A DNA stretch of 64,000 bases from Pedosphaera sp. (lineage in GTDB: Bacteria; Verrucomicrobiota; Verrucomicrobiia; Limisphaerales; SXQI01), in assembly GCA_025359965.1 (NCBI GenBank), contig JANYDC010000046.1, forward strand, positions 24,959 through 88,958. Reading direction: 5' to 3'. How positions within the stretch are numbered: position 1 is the stretch's first letter; each line of letters starts with the position of its first letter. Below are positions 1 through 8,113 of this stretch, piece after piece. A program made the translations under genes and the position numbers. The notes under the pieces were generated by a model. That model ran no database searches, was not told the origin of the DNA, and saw only the letters and a program-made list of their open reading frames with translations.

Positions 1-118
1 CTCTGAAGTGGAGGCTGCGGTGGTCCAAGTCCAGACTGAGGCTTCGCCGGATCCCTACACCGAACGTTGGTCCGCGTTGAAAAGCACCCACCTATTAGAC
101 GGATTTTTGAACGCATGA
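1..118 (+). CDS. 2-oxoacid dehydrogenase E1 component, alpha subunit (C-terminal end only)
   Basis: The reading frame starting at base 2 runs 38 codons to a TGA at 116-118. It ends in a segment reading DPYTERWSALKS then HLLDGFLNA, typical of the last helix of a thiamine-diphosphate E1 alpha chain. Its stop overlaps the ATG of the next gene (ATGA at 115-118), the usual coupling of E1 alpha and E1 beta. Only the C-terminus lies in the window, so active-site motifs cannot be checked; the assignment rests mainly on position before E1 beta and E2. The substrate (pyruvate or branched-chain 2-oxoacid) is not decided. Confidence 0.6.
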   Translation, partial: SEVEAAVVQVQTEASPDPYTERWSALKSTHLLDGFLNA

Positions 119-1080
119 GCGTAACTTATCTTGAGGCGATCCGCGAAGCCCAGGCACGGGCCCTCGCCGACGATCCCAGAGTCTATATCTATGGCCAGGA
201 CGTGGGTTCCTTCGGTGGCGCTTTCAAAGCCACCAAAGGCCTCGCGCAACAATTCCCAGGCCGTGTGTTCGATGCACCCATCAGCGAGGACGCAATGGTG
301 GGATCGGCCGTGGGTGCAGCCATTGAAGGAATGCGACCGATCATCGAGATGCAGTTCGCTGACTTCTCGACCCCAGGGTTCAACCAGATCATCAATCAGG
401 CGGCGACTCTTTATTGGCGCACACAAATTCCCTGCCCCATCACCATTCGCTTACCCTCGGGCGGCACTTCAGGCAGCGGTCCCTTCCACAGCCAGAGCAT
501 GGAGGCTTTGTTCGCCCACTACCCGGGCCTGATCGTGATGACTCCCGCCACAGTGGAGGACGCCTACAGCATGCTGCTTGAAGCGGTGGCCATTGATGAT
601 CCTGTCATTTTTTGCGAGCACAAATTCCTCTACTACCATCTAAAGGCCGACAAGCTCCCGACTGAATCCATTCCCGCCGGCAAAGCCCGGGTGGCCCGCC
701 CTGGCCGGGATCTGACCATTGTGGCCTACAGCGCGATGGTCCACGAGGCTCTTGCAGTCGCTGAGGAACTTGCTCTCGAAGGAACAGAAATTGAAGTCGT
801 CGATCTCCGCACCATCAAACCCATAGACACAGACACCATCGTGGCTTCAGTTGCCCGGACGGGCCGGGTTCTCGTGGTGGGTGAGGCGTTCCCATGGGGT
901 GGAGTCACAGCCGAAGTGGTCGCGCGCGTTGCAACAGAGGCGTTCGGGCTGCTCGACGCACCTCCGCAGCGACTGAACGCAAAGGACACTCCCATCCCTT
1001 ATCATCCTGATCTTTGGGCGGTTCATCGCCCTACCGCACGGTCGATTTCCGCGGCCGTTCGCAACCTTCTTCAAATGTAA
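115..1080 (+). CDS. 2-oxoacid dehydrogenase E1 component, beta subunit
   Basis: 321 residues from the ATG at 115. An upstream in-frame TTG at 67 would run into the E1 alpha gene, and the ATGA overlap favours 115. The protein has the transketolase-like pyrimidine-binding domain (about 4-180, with GQDVGSFGGAF, DAPISEDAMVGSAVG and EMQFADF) and the C-terminal transketolase domain (about 195-315, with VVDLRTIKPID and GEAFPWGGVTAEV). E1 beta pairs with E1 alpha to form the ThDP-dependent decarboxylase that acylates the lipoyl group of E2 in the cytoplasm. The E2 gene follows 2 bp downstream, so the three subunits form one operon. Length is normal for the family. Pyruvate dehydrogenase is the likeliest role; branched-chain or acetoin dehydrogenase cannot be excluded. 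Confidence 0.9.
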   Translation: MSVTYLEAIREAQARALADDPRVYIYGQDVGSFGGAFKATKGLAQQFPGRVFDAPISEDAMVGSAVGAAIEGMRPIIEMQFADFSTPGFNQIINQAATLYWRTQIPCPITIRLPSGGTSGSGPFHSQSMEALFAHYPGLIVMTPATVEDAYSMLLEAVAIDDPVIFCEHKFLYYHLKADKLPTESIPAGKARVARPGRDLTIVAYSAMVHEALAVAEELALEGTEIEVVDLRTIKPIDTDTIVASVARTGRVLVVGEAFPWGGVTAEVVARVATEAFGLLDAPPQRLNAKDTPIPYHPDLWAVHRPTARSISAAVRNLLQM

Positions 1081-1082
1081 CC

Positions 1083-2279
1083 ATGACCCAAGTACCCATC
1101 GTCATGCCGCAGTTGGGCGAATCCATCGCCGAAGCGACCGTCATTCAAATCCTCGTCCAGCCGGGAGATGAAGTGGAGGCGGACCAAAATCTCATCGAGG
1201 TGGAGACCAACAAGGCCACCACCACTGTGACGTCGCCCTGCCGCGGACGCGTCGCTAAAATCACCGCGCAATGCAACACCGCCTATCCCGTGGGTGGAAC
1301 TTTGGGCGCCCTGGAAGTTTCAGCTGAGGATGCCAAACGCCTAGGCGGGGCACCCCGGCAGCACAGTCAGGTTTCCCTGTCGCCATCGCACCCGAGCGAG
1401 TTGGACAGAGTGGATCCATCTGAATCGGTGCAACCCACCGTGCGGGGACTGCCCGTCCCAGCCAACGCGGCCGGTGCAAGCTACATGTCCCCGCGCATGA
1501 AGGCGCGCATGGCCGACCTCGGTTTTCACAATGCAGATCTGGCCGGCGTGGCCGGTAGTGGCGCCGGTGGGCGTGTCACCATTCAGGATCTTGAGGCGTT
1601 TTTGCTTTCGCTGGACAAACTTCGCACCACCCAGGCCTCCTCCATGCGTGTGGCGGTGGCCGACGCCATGCGACGGAGCTGGACTCGACCCCTTGCCACA
1701 GTCGCACTACCCATCCTGCTTGATCCTTTGCTGACACACCGGCGAACCATGGACCCCAAGCCGGGTCCAGCCCTTTATATTCTGCGCGCCCTTGCACTGG
1801 CGCTGAGCGAAAATAGCGCGCCAGCCGGACGATTGGTTGGCCATAAAATCGTTCATCCAGCCGCCATCGATCTAGGCTTCGCAGTGGAGGCCGAGGACGG
1901 CGTTCTCGTACCCGTCCTGCGTGGAGTGGATAAAACTCCGCTTGCAAGCATGGTTAACCGATACAACGAACTCGTCACGCTGGCTCGGCAACGCAAGCTC
2001 CCCTCCGATGCCACCGGAGGCTCCATCGCCACAGTGACTAATTTTGGAACTTTCGGCCTGACTTGGGCGACGCCCATTCCCCTGCCCGAACAGACCTTGG
2101 TTCTCGGCATGGGCGCGGGACGTCGTGTTCCCAGCTGGGATGAGAAAAAAGGTCAGTTTGTTCCCGTGATGGAAGCCAACCTGACCCTGAGTTTCGATCA
2201 CCGAGTTCTGGATGGCGGCGGTGCCGGACGACTGTTGGCGCGCATCGCGGAGTGGATGACTTCCCCGGAAAAAATGTAA
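1083..2279 (+). CDS. 2-oxoacid dehydrogenase E2, dihydrolipoamide acyltransferase
   Basis: 398 residues, starting at the ATG 2 bp after the E1 beta stop. An N-terminal lipoyl domain (about 4-80) carries the expected lysine at 44 in EVETNKATTT. A Pro/Ser-rich linker and a peripheral subunit-binding domain follow (about 140-185, SPRMKARMADLG to GAGGRVTIQDL). The C-terminal catalytic acyltransferase domain holds the active-site motif SFDHRVLDGGGAG near the end. It takes the acyl group from E1 and passes it to CoA as the core of the multienzyme complex. One lipoyl domain and a short linker make it a compact E2. No E3 gene follows; the next gene is a secreted glycosidase, so E3 must be encoded elsewhere. 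Confidence 0.9.
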   Translation: MTQVPIVMPQLGESIAEATVIQILVQPGDEVEADQNLIEVETNKATTTVTSPCRGRVAKITAQCNTAYPVGGTLGALEVSAEDAKRLGGAPRQHSQVSLSPSHPSELDRVDPSESVQPTVRGLPVPANAAGASYMSPRMKARMADLGFHNADLAGVAGSGAGGRVTIQDLEAFLLSLDKLRTTQASSMRVAVADAMRRSWTRPLATVALPILLDPLLTHRRTMDPKPGPALYILRALALALSENSAPAGRLVGHKIVHPAAIDLGFAVEAEDGVLVPVLRGVDKTPLASMVNRYNELVTLARQRKLPSDATGGSIATVTNFGTFGLTWATPIPLPEQTLVLGMGAGRRVPSWDEKKGQFVPVMEANLTLSFDHRVLDGGGAGRLLARIAEWMTSPEKM

Positions 2280-2314
2280 ACGGAATCCGCTCGAGGTCAT
2301 CGAATCAATCTGCA

Positions 2315-3289
2315 ATGGCTCGCAAATTCTTCACCACCTCGAGGTCCCCTCAGGTGGCGCTGATCGTCCTTTTAAGCTTATTTTTTGGCGAACAAGTTCG
2401 CGCGGATAATTTCCCCAACCCAATTATGCAGGGTGCAGATCCGCATGCGATGGTTGTGGGGAAAAGCGTTTGGATTTATCCCACCACGCGTTCAACCGGC
2501 AGGGATGCCTTCTTCGCATTTTACTCAACCAACCTCCAAACCTGGACTCAAATTGGTCCAGTACTCGATTTCAAAAACGTCCACTGGATTGACGACGACG
2601 GCCAAAAAAGGCACTACGCCTGGGCTCCGGGTGTTGTCGAAAAAGCTGGTAAGATTTATTTCTATTACTCCGTCGGTCCCCAAGGTGAAACCCCATCGCG
2701 GATTGGGGTGGCGGTAGGTGAAAACCCTGCCGGACCGTTTTTAGACTCTGGAAAACCTCTATTGACTGGTGGCAAAGGATTCGAGGCCATTGATCCGATG
2801 GTTTTGAATGATCCCGCAAGCGACCATTCCTACCTCTATGCGGGAGGTAGCGCGGGTGCCAAACTGCGCGTCTTTGAATTGAATCAGGACATGACCACCT
2901 TTGCCCGCGAAATTGCAACTGAGACGCCGACCCTGTTCACCGAAGCTCCGTTCATGCATTTCCGTCAGGGCACTTACTACCTTTCTTACAGCCACGGTGG
3001 CTGGCGCGACGCTTCCTACAGCGTCCACTACTCAACTTCCTCTTCACCAAAAGGGCCGTGGACGTATCGAGGCTCAATCCTCATCAGTGATGACCACCAC
3101 AAAGGCCCCGGCCATCACTCGATCATCCAACACCCTCTCACTCAGGAATGGCTGATCGTCTACCACCGCTGGAACAATCGCACCGATGACGGCCCATACG
3201 AAGGCTCCCGCGAAATCTGCATCGATCTCATCGAATACGATGCGCAGGGGTTGATCAAACCTGTACGATTGACTGACCGGCAGCGTTGA
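2315..3289 (+). CDS. Secreted glycoside hydrolase, GH43-like (arabinanase/xylosidase type)
   Basis: 324 residues from the ATG at 2315. An earlier in-frame start at 2252 lies inside the E2 gene and would bury the signal peptide. Residues 1-30 form a signal peptide (LIVLLSLFFGEQVRA). The rest reads as a five-bladed beta-propeller with the three acidic residues expected in GH43: base Asp42 in QGADPHAM, Asp160 in FEAIDPMV and acid Glu210 in LFTEAPFM. Such enzymes hydrolyse arabinose- or xylose-containing side chains of plant polysaccharides in the periplasm or outside the cell. The gene lies 35 bp after the E2 gene but is unrelated in function. Exact substrate is unknown. Confidence 0.8.
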   Translation: MARKFFTTSRSPQVALIVLLSLFFGEQVRADNFPNPIMQGADPHAMVVGKSVWIYPTTRSTGRDAFFAFYSTNLQTWTQIGPVLDFKNVHWIDDDGQKRHYAWAPGVVEKAGKIYFYYSVGPQGETPSRIGVAVGENPAGPFLDSGKPLLTGGKGFEAIDPMVLNDPASDHSYLYAGGSAGAKLRVFELNQDMTTFAREIATETPTLFTEAPFMHFRQGTYYLSYSHGGWRDASYSVHYSTSSSPKGPWTYRGSILISDDHHKGPGHHSIIQHPLTQEWLIVYHRWNNRTDDGPYEGSREICIDLIEYDAQGLIKPVRLTDRQR

Positions 3290-3324
3290 GGACGCAGGAA
3301 ATGTCCGTTTCTCGTTGACGCTCA

Positions 3325-3389
3325 TTCTGATCAGAAAAGGGATGGTTCCACCGATTGCTCATGCACTGATCGACCAATGACGGTGGAAC
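3325..3389. promoter_or_regulatory. Palindrome and inverted repeat upstream of the FecR-TPR-barrel gene
   Basis: Two symmetrical elements lie in the 177 bp gap between the GH43 gene and the FecR-barrel gene. TTCTGATCAGAA at 3325-3336 is a perfect 12-base palindrome. GTTCCACCG at 3345-3353 is matched exactly by CGGTGGAAC at 3381-3389, with 27 bases between. Neither is followed by a T-run, so they look more like protein-binding sites or leader structure than a terminator. No binding protein can be named. Confidence 0.4.
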
Positions 3390-3412
3390 GCCCAGGCGAA
3401 TCCACACGATAC

Positions 3413-3465
3413 TTGCATTCGTTCGTCTTATTTAATATATTTTCCCGAGCAAAACGGGAGAATAT
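3413..3465 (+). promoter_or_regulatory. Candidate promoter overlapped by an 11-bp inverted repeat that covers the ribosome-binding site
   Basis: TTGCAT (3413-3418) and TATATT (3436-3441) are 17 bases apart and could be -35 and -10 boxes. The arm ATATTTTCCCG (3437-3447) is complementary to CGGGAGAATAT (3455-3465) with one mismatch, which would be a G-U pair in RNA, and a 7-base spacer. The right arm contains GGGAG (3456-3460), a good Shine-Dalgarno sequence 6 bases before the ATG at 3467. If transcription starts upstream, the stem would hide the ribosome-binding site. If the proposed -10 box is real, the repeat is more likely an operator at the promoter. Both are inferences. Confidence 0.45.
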
Positions 3466-3466
3466 A

Positions 3467-6400
3467 ATGCAATCCTCAATTACCCGGTCTCTTCTATTGG
3501 GTTCACGTGGGCTTTTGATTCTGCTGGTTTGTCTCTATCTCCAGGACGTTTTAGCGGTGGATTCATCTCCCACTATACCGCCTGACGCAGTCCTGATCGC
3601 CAACATCGAGGGTCTTGTCGAGGTTGGACACGGCGAGGGAGATGCCTGGCACACCGCATCAACCAATGAGGTGCTGCGGGCCGGAGACAAGCTTCGTACG
3701 GCCAAACTCAGCAGAGCACTCGTTCAATCTTCGGTCTGGGGGACAGTCCGTATTCGCGAGTCGAGTTATGTGATCTTCAAAGATCCGGCGCGGCCCGAAG
3801 GACGGCCTGTAATCAACCTTATCCGGGGGTACTTCAGCTTTTTCAACCGAGACAAACCCATCGAACTCGATCTTCGCAGCGGATTGGCAACAGCGGGCAC
3901 ATTGGGGACGGAATTTTTGGTGCATGTGCCAGAGGAGGGAACAATGGAGGTGTCCGTATACGAAGGGGCAGTTGAGCTCCAGAACCCCCAAGGAACTTTG
4001 CGAATCCAAGCGGACGAATCAGGAAGTGTGACTCCGGGCGTGGCTCCTAGTTCTAATTTGGCCCGCCTCGAATTCTGGGACCGAATTCAATGGTGCCTGT
4101 ATTATCCTGCCGTCATCGACGGAACAGAACTCGCGCTAAGCGCGGCGGAAAAGACTGCGCTGACAAACTCACTAGCAAGTTTTCAGGCAGGTGATGTGAA
4201 AGCAGCGCTGGCGACCTACCCTCAAGACCGAATTCCCCAGTCGGACGCGGAGCGTGTTTATCGCGCCGCGCTTTTGCTGGCGGTTGGTGAGGCTGACCAG
4301 GCCATTGACCTCATCACCCCTGTCGCAACCGATGTTCCCGCTGCACGCGCCATCCGCAAACTGGTCGCCGTGGTCAGGCGGAGCACGAAGCCGCTTGGGG
4401 CCACGGGGACGAGCGCCAGTGAATGGCTTGCCGAATCTTACAGCCTTCAATCGCAGCGACTGCTCGCTGATGCACAGGCGGCTGCTCGGGAAGCCGTCCG
4501 GATTTCCCCCTCCTTTGCCTTCGCTTGGGCACGCCTTGCAGAGCTAGAGTTTAGCGAGGGGCACACTGCGGAAGTGCTTCAATCCGCTGAAAAAGCGCTG
4601 ACCCTTGCCCCGAGACTTGCGACTGCCTGGAGTTTGGAAGGTTTTGCCAAGGCCGCCCAGAACCGCATTCCTGCTGCCTTGGACTCCTTTCAACAAGCTC
4701 TGGCATTAGACCCGGCGCTGCCGGATGCCTGGCTCGGGAGGGGATTGTGCCGTATCCGCAGAGGGGACACAACCGGAGGACGGGCGGACCTGCTCGTAGC
4801 CGTATCCTTGGACCCTCAACGCGCGGCACTGCGAAGCTATCTTGGCAAGGCCTTGGCGGATGCAGGTCAGGAATTACGTGGCGAAAAAGAACTAAGGCTC
4901 GCGCGGCGGCTCGATCCCAATGATCCCACCAACCCACTCTACTCGGCAATGCTGCTCAAACAGCAGAACCGGATCAACGAGGCGATCAGGGACTTGGAGG
5001 AATCCCAAGAACTCAACGACAACAGGAGCATTTACCGATCCCGAATACTTCTCGATCAGGATCTGGCTGTTCGCAGCGCTAATCTGGCAAGGCTCTATGA
5101 TGACGCGGGTATGCAGGAAGTCGCCATACGCGAGGCAGGCCGGGCGGTCAGCCTAGATTACGCGAACTTCTCGGCACACCTCTTTCTGGCAAACACTTAT
5201 GATTCGATTCGCGACCCATCCTTAAATCAATTGCGACTCGAAACCCCAGCAGTGAGCGAGTACCTCGTGGCCAACCTGCTGGCCCCGGTGGGGGCAGGGC
5301 CTCTTTCCCCGAGCATTTCCCAAGGGGAATACTCTAAATTATTCGAACAGGATAGGTTCGGATTTGCTTCATCCACGACCTATTTGAGCCGTGGAGCCTG
5401 GGAAGAAATCGGAACCCAATTTGGAACTTTTGGAGGATCCAGTTACGCCATCGGAGCAGATTACCGCTCAGACCCCGGTCAGCACGCCAACAACGATTTT
5501 CAGCGGACGACCTTTTCAGCTCAAATTCATCAGCAATTGACCCCAAACGATACGCTGTACATTGAGGCTTCTCATTACCAAGGTGAAAGCGGCGACCTTT
5601 TTCAGAGGTATGACCCCGCTCAGTTCAACGACGCTGTGCGCAACCGTGAATGGCAAGAGCCCATTTTACTCTTAGGTTTTCACCATGATTGGAGTCCTGA
5701 ATCGCACACCATCGCACTTTTTGGATGGTTGAATGATCGATACGAGGCGCTGGATCCCAACGCAAGCACGATCATTTTTGGCCAGACTCAAGGCGTTCCA
5801 ATCTCGGTCGGCACAACTCCCTTGAACCTGGAGGCCGGCAGCAAACTCAATATTTACTCGGGGGAAATTCAACACATCCTGCAACAAGGTCCTCACCAGA
5901 CTGTGTTTGGTTTGCGGTATCAGTCAGGGGATCTGGAATCGCATTATTCCATGACCCAATTCTCAACCGCGTTTTTGGGAGATGGTCCAAGAAAGGGTAT
6001 TGTGAGTCCCGCACTTGAACACGTCACAGCCTACGTTTACCACTCTTGGGAAATCTCCGAGGAATTGCAGGTGACCGGAGGATTGGCTTACGATCGTTTA
6101 ACCTCACCCATCAATGACCGCGTGGCGCCTTTCTCAGACGAAAGCCAGAACACGACTCAGTGGTCGCCCAAGGCCGGCCTCATTTGGAGTCCCCGACCGG
6201 GAACCACCTTTCGCACGTTTTATACGAGATCACTAGGCGGGGTCACCTTGGAGCAAAGCTTTCGACTCGAACCGACCCAGGTCGCAGGATTTAACCAAGC
6301 GTTTCGGAGCCTGATACCGGAATCAATCGCGGGCTCCAATGCCGGAGAGCACTATGAGACTGGGGGAGCCTCCTTTGAACAAAAAGTCTGGAGCGGCGGT

Positions 6401-7006
6401 TATTTGGGAATCTACGGGCAATGGAATCATTCGGACCTTAACCGGCATGTCGGGGTCTTTGGATTTGACGTTGACACCTTGGAGGATGCGTCCCCCTATT
6501 CGCGCGCGCAATCCATGACCTTTAATGAACGCACGTTTGGCGCAACTTTCAGCCAATTGATCGGAGACCAATTCGCGGTAGGGGTACGGTACGCCTTTAC
6601 TGACACTGTACTGGATGCGGATTACCCAGGTGTAGGAACCGACGTGTTCGAGTACGATTCGAACGGAGATGTCAAATCAGGGGGATTTGTCTCCCAAACT
6701 TCTCGCACCGCTGACTTCATGAATGCAAGTCTGTGGGCAACGTTCAATCACTCATCGGGCCTCTTCGCGCATACGCAAGGTCAATGGTTTTCGCAAGTGA
6801 ACAAAGGGGATGATGCCTCGCTAAAGGGTGACACATTTTGGGACGTCGATTTAATGGTGGGCTACCGCTTTTTCCAAAGGCGGGTGGAGGCGTCGATCGG
6901 TATCCTAAACCTTACCGATCAGGACTACCGCCTGAATCCTTTAACCGTGTACATCGAGCGTCCGAGGTCTCGAACATTCATGGCAAAGGTTTTGATCAGT
7001 TTTTAA
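3467..7006 (+). CDS. FecR-domain/TPR/outer-membrane beta-barrel fusion protein
   Basis: 1179 residues from the ATG at 3467, which has a GGGAG ribosome-binding site; the longer frame from 3377 lacks one. Domains in order: signal peptide (about 1-31); FecR domain (about 45-185, with VLRAGDKLRTAKLSRALV, GTEFLVHV and VSVYEGAVEL); TPR-like helical repeats (about 320-610, e.g. AFAWARLAELEFSEGH and LPDAWLGRGLCRIRRGD); and an outer-membrane beta-barrel (about 650 to the end) finishing in MAKVLISF with a terminal Phe. No plug domain is visible, so it is not an ordinary TonB-dependent receptor. FecR domains usually relay signals in the periplasm; here that module is joined to a barrel. The CHASE2 cyclase gene lies 1.1 kb downstream. 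Ligand and partner are unknown. Confidence 0.75.
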   Translation: MQSSITRSLLLGSRGLLILLVCLYLQDVLAVDSSPTIPPDAVLIANIEGLVEVGHGEGDAWHTASTNEVLRAGDKLRTAKLSRALVQSSVWGTVRIRESSYVIFKDPARPEGRPVINLIRGYFSFFNRDKPIELDLRSGLATAGTLGTEFLVHVPEEGTMEVSVYEGAVELQNPQGTLRIQADESGSVTPGVAPSSNLARLEFWDRIQWCLYYPAVIDGTELALSAAEKTALTNSLASFQAGDVKAALATYPQDRIPQSDAERVYRAALLLAVGEADQAIDLITPVATDVPAARAIRKLVAVVRRSTKPLGATGTSASEWLAESYSLQSQRLLADAQAAAREAVRISPSFAFAWARLAELEFSEGHTAEVLQSAEKALTLAPRLATAWSLEGFAKAAQNRIPAALDSFQQALALDPALPDAWLGRGLCRIRRGDTTGGRADLLVAVSLDPQRAALRSYLGKALADAGQELRGEKELRLARRLDPNDPTNPLYSAMLLKQQNRINEAIRDLEESQELNDNRSIYRSRILLDQDLAVRSANLARLYDDAGMQEVAIREAGRAVSLDYANFSAHLFLANTYDSIRDPSLNQLRLETPAVSEYLVANLLAPVGAGPLSPSISQGEYSKLFEQDRFGFASSTTYLSRGAWEEIGTQFGTFGGSSYAIGADYRSDPGQHANNDFQRTTFSAQIHQQLTPNDTLYIEASHYQGESGDLFQRYDPAQFNDAVRNREWQEPILLLGFHHDWSPESHTIALFGWLNDRYEALDPNASTIIFGQTQGVPISVGTTPLNLEAGSKLNIYSGEIQHILQQGPHQTVFGLRYQSGDLESHYSMTQFSTAFLGDGPRKGIVSPALEHVTAYVYHSWEISEELQVTGGLAYDRLTSPINDRVAPFSDESQNTTQWSPKAGLIWSPRPGTTFRTFYTRSLGGVTLEQSFRLEPTQVAGFNQAFRSLIPESIAGSNAGEHYETGGASFEQKVWSGGYLGIYGQWNHSDLNRHVGVFGFDVDTLEDASPYSRAQSMTFNERTFGATFSQLIGDQFAVGVRYAFTDTVLDADYPGVGTDVFEYDSNGDVKSGGFVSQTSRTADFMNASLWATFNHSSGLFAHTQGQWFSQVNKGDDASLKGDTFWDVDLMVGYRFFQRRVEASIGILNLTDQDYRLNPLTVYIERPRSRTFMAKVLISF

Positions 7007-7033
7007 AGCACCGCAACAATGTATCTTAATCAA

Positions 7034-7879
7034 TTACGGCCAGTTGATTTTGAATAAAATTGATGCTCCAGCGGGAGGAGCTGGCGATCCGAAATAAGCA
7101 ATGAATTGGTATAGATTATTAGCCTTTCCATCCGAAAAGATCGCCGATCCCAAACCGCACGACACTGCCATTCGCTGAAGCTCCGTTATCTCGATACGAA
7201 CCGGTGTGGCACCATACGTGGCGGTCGCTGTGATCGGGCCCACTTTAGTAGATTTAAACCATTTCGAACCATTTGCTGCCGTCAAGGTCACGGTTCCCAA
7301 ATAATTTCCAGGACAGTTTCCCTTGGTTCCTGCCCCCGGTCTGTATGCACCGTACACCGCTTGCAGAGCCAAGGTTTTGAACCCTTTCGGCACGACTGTC
7401 AAAGCAGCCTGCCGGGTCCATTCCTCTCCAAAGTCATTACTGAGCCGACACTGGTATAACGCGGCTTCATTGGCTTTAATGGGTTCTGTCGTAAAAATTT
7501 CCGTGACAGCGTTCGGCAATTCGTTGGTTTTTCCATTTTCTATTTTGTACCACTGGTAATTAATGGCGTCAGGCTTGGCCTCAACAAAAAATGTCGCTGT
7601 GTCACCTACTTCGACCTGTTGATCTGCGGGTTCACGGGTTATTTCGATCTGTTCATCGGAATTTAGAACCTGCACTTTGCCGGCAAGTTTTCTGGCCTCG
7701 GCACGCACTGTTGAAGAAGACATATCCGCCTGCTGCTGAATCGAGGCCGGAGCCGCAGGCCCGGGCTTGCAATACTGCACCTGCCGACCAGAAGCACAGC
7801 CGGCCCAAAGCAACGCGGCGACCGCACACGCACTGGCACCGAGACTGAATTCTGCCAGGATGAGTCTTGTGGGTTTCAT
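7034..7879 (-). CDS. Ig-like-domain lipoprotein of unknown function
   Basis: 281 residues from the ATG at 7879. A longer frame from 7993 would place 38 residues before an evident lipoprotein signal. The signal ends in LLWAGC with the lipobox Cys at 28, so the product should be a lipidated envelope protein. Residues about 85-175 form an Ig-like domain (EITREPADQQVEVGDTATF, then YQWYKI and ALYQCRLSNDFG). The C-terminal 100 residues (GTVTLTAANGSKWFKS onward) look like another beta-sandwich I cannot name. It converges on the FecR-barrel gene (27 bp between stops) and diverges from the cyclase gene across 234 bp, which contains TATGC-TTCGT-GCATA at 7966-7980. It may be an accessory of that pair or an independent adhesin-like lipoprotein. 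Confidence 0.6.
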   Translation of the reverse strand: MKPTRLILAEFSLGASACAVAALLWAGCASGRQVQYCKPGPAAPASIQQQADMSSSTVRAEARKLAGKVQVLNSDEQIEITREPADQQVEVGDTATFFVEAKPDAINYQWYKIENGKTNELPNAVTEIFTTEPIKANEAALYQCRLSNDFGEEWTRQAALTVVPKGFKTLALQAVYGAYRPGAGTKGNCPGNYLGTVTLTAANGSKWFKSTKVGPITATATYGATPVRIEITELQRMAVSCGLGSAIFSDGKANNLYQFIAYFGSPAPPAGASILFKINWP

Positions 7880-8113
7880 ATTGTTTTGCGGCACCGATTG
7901 AAATGCTGGGGTACTCTGATTTCTTCCAAGCGTATATTTTTGAACCGAAATAACTGAAGGCAAAATATGCTTCGTGCATAAGTTGTCAAGCAATGGTAGA
8001 TGTTGTTTCCTTATTACGAATTTCGCTTTATGGATGCACTACTAACCGATGGAGCAACTCGAAATAGGTGTGGTTTCGATTTCGACTCGCTGTCTCAAAT
8101 TCTCTAAGGACTA

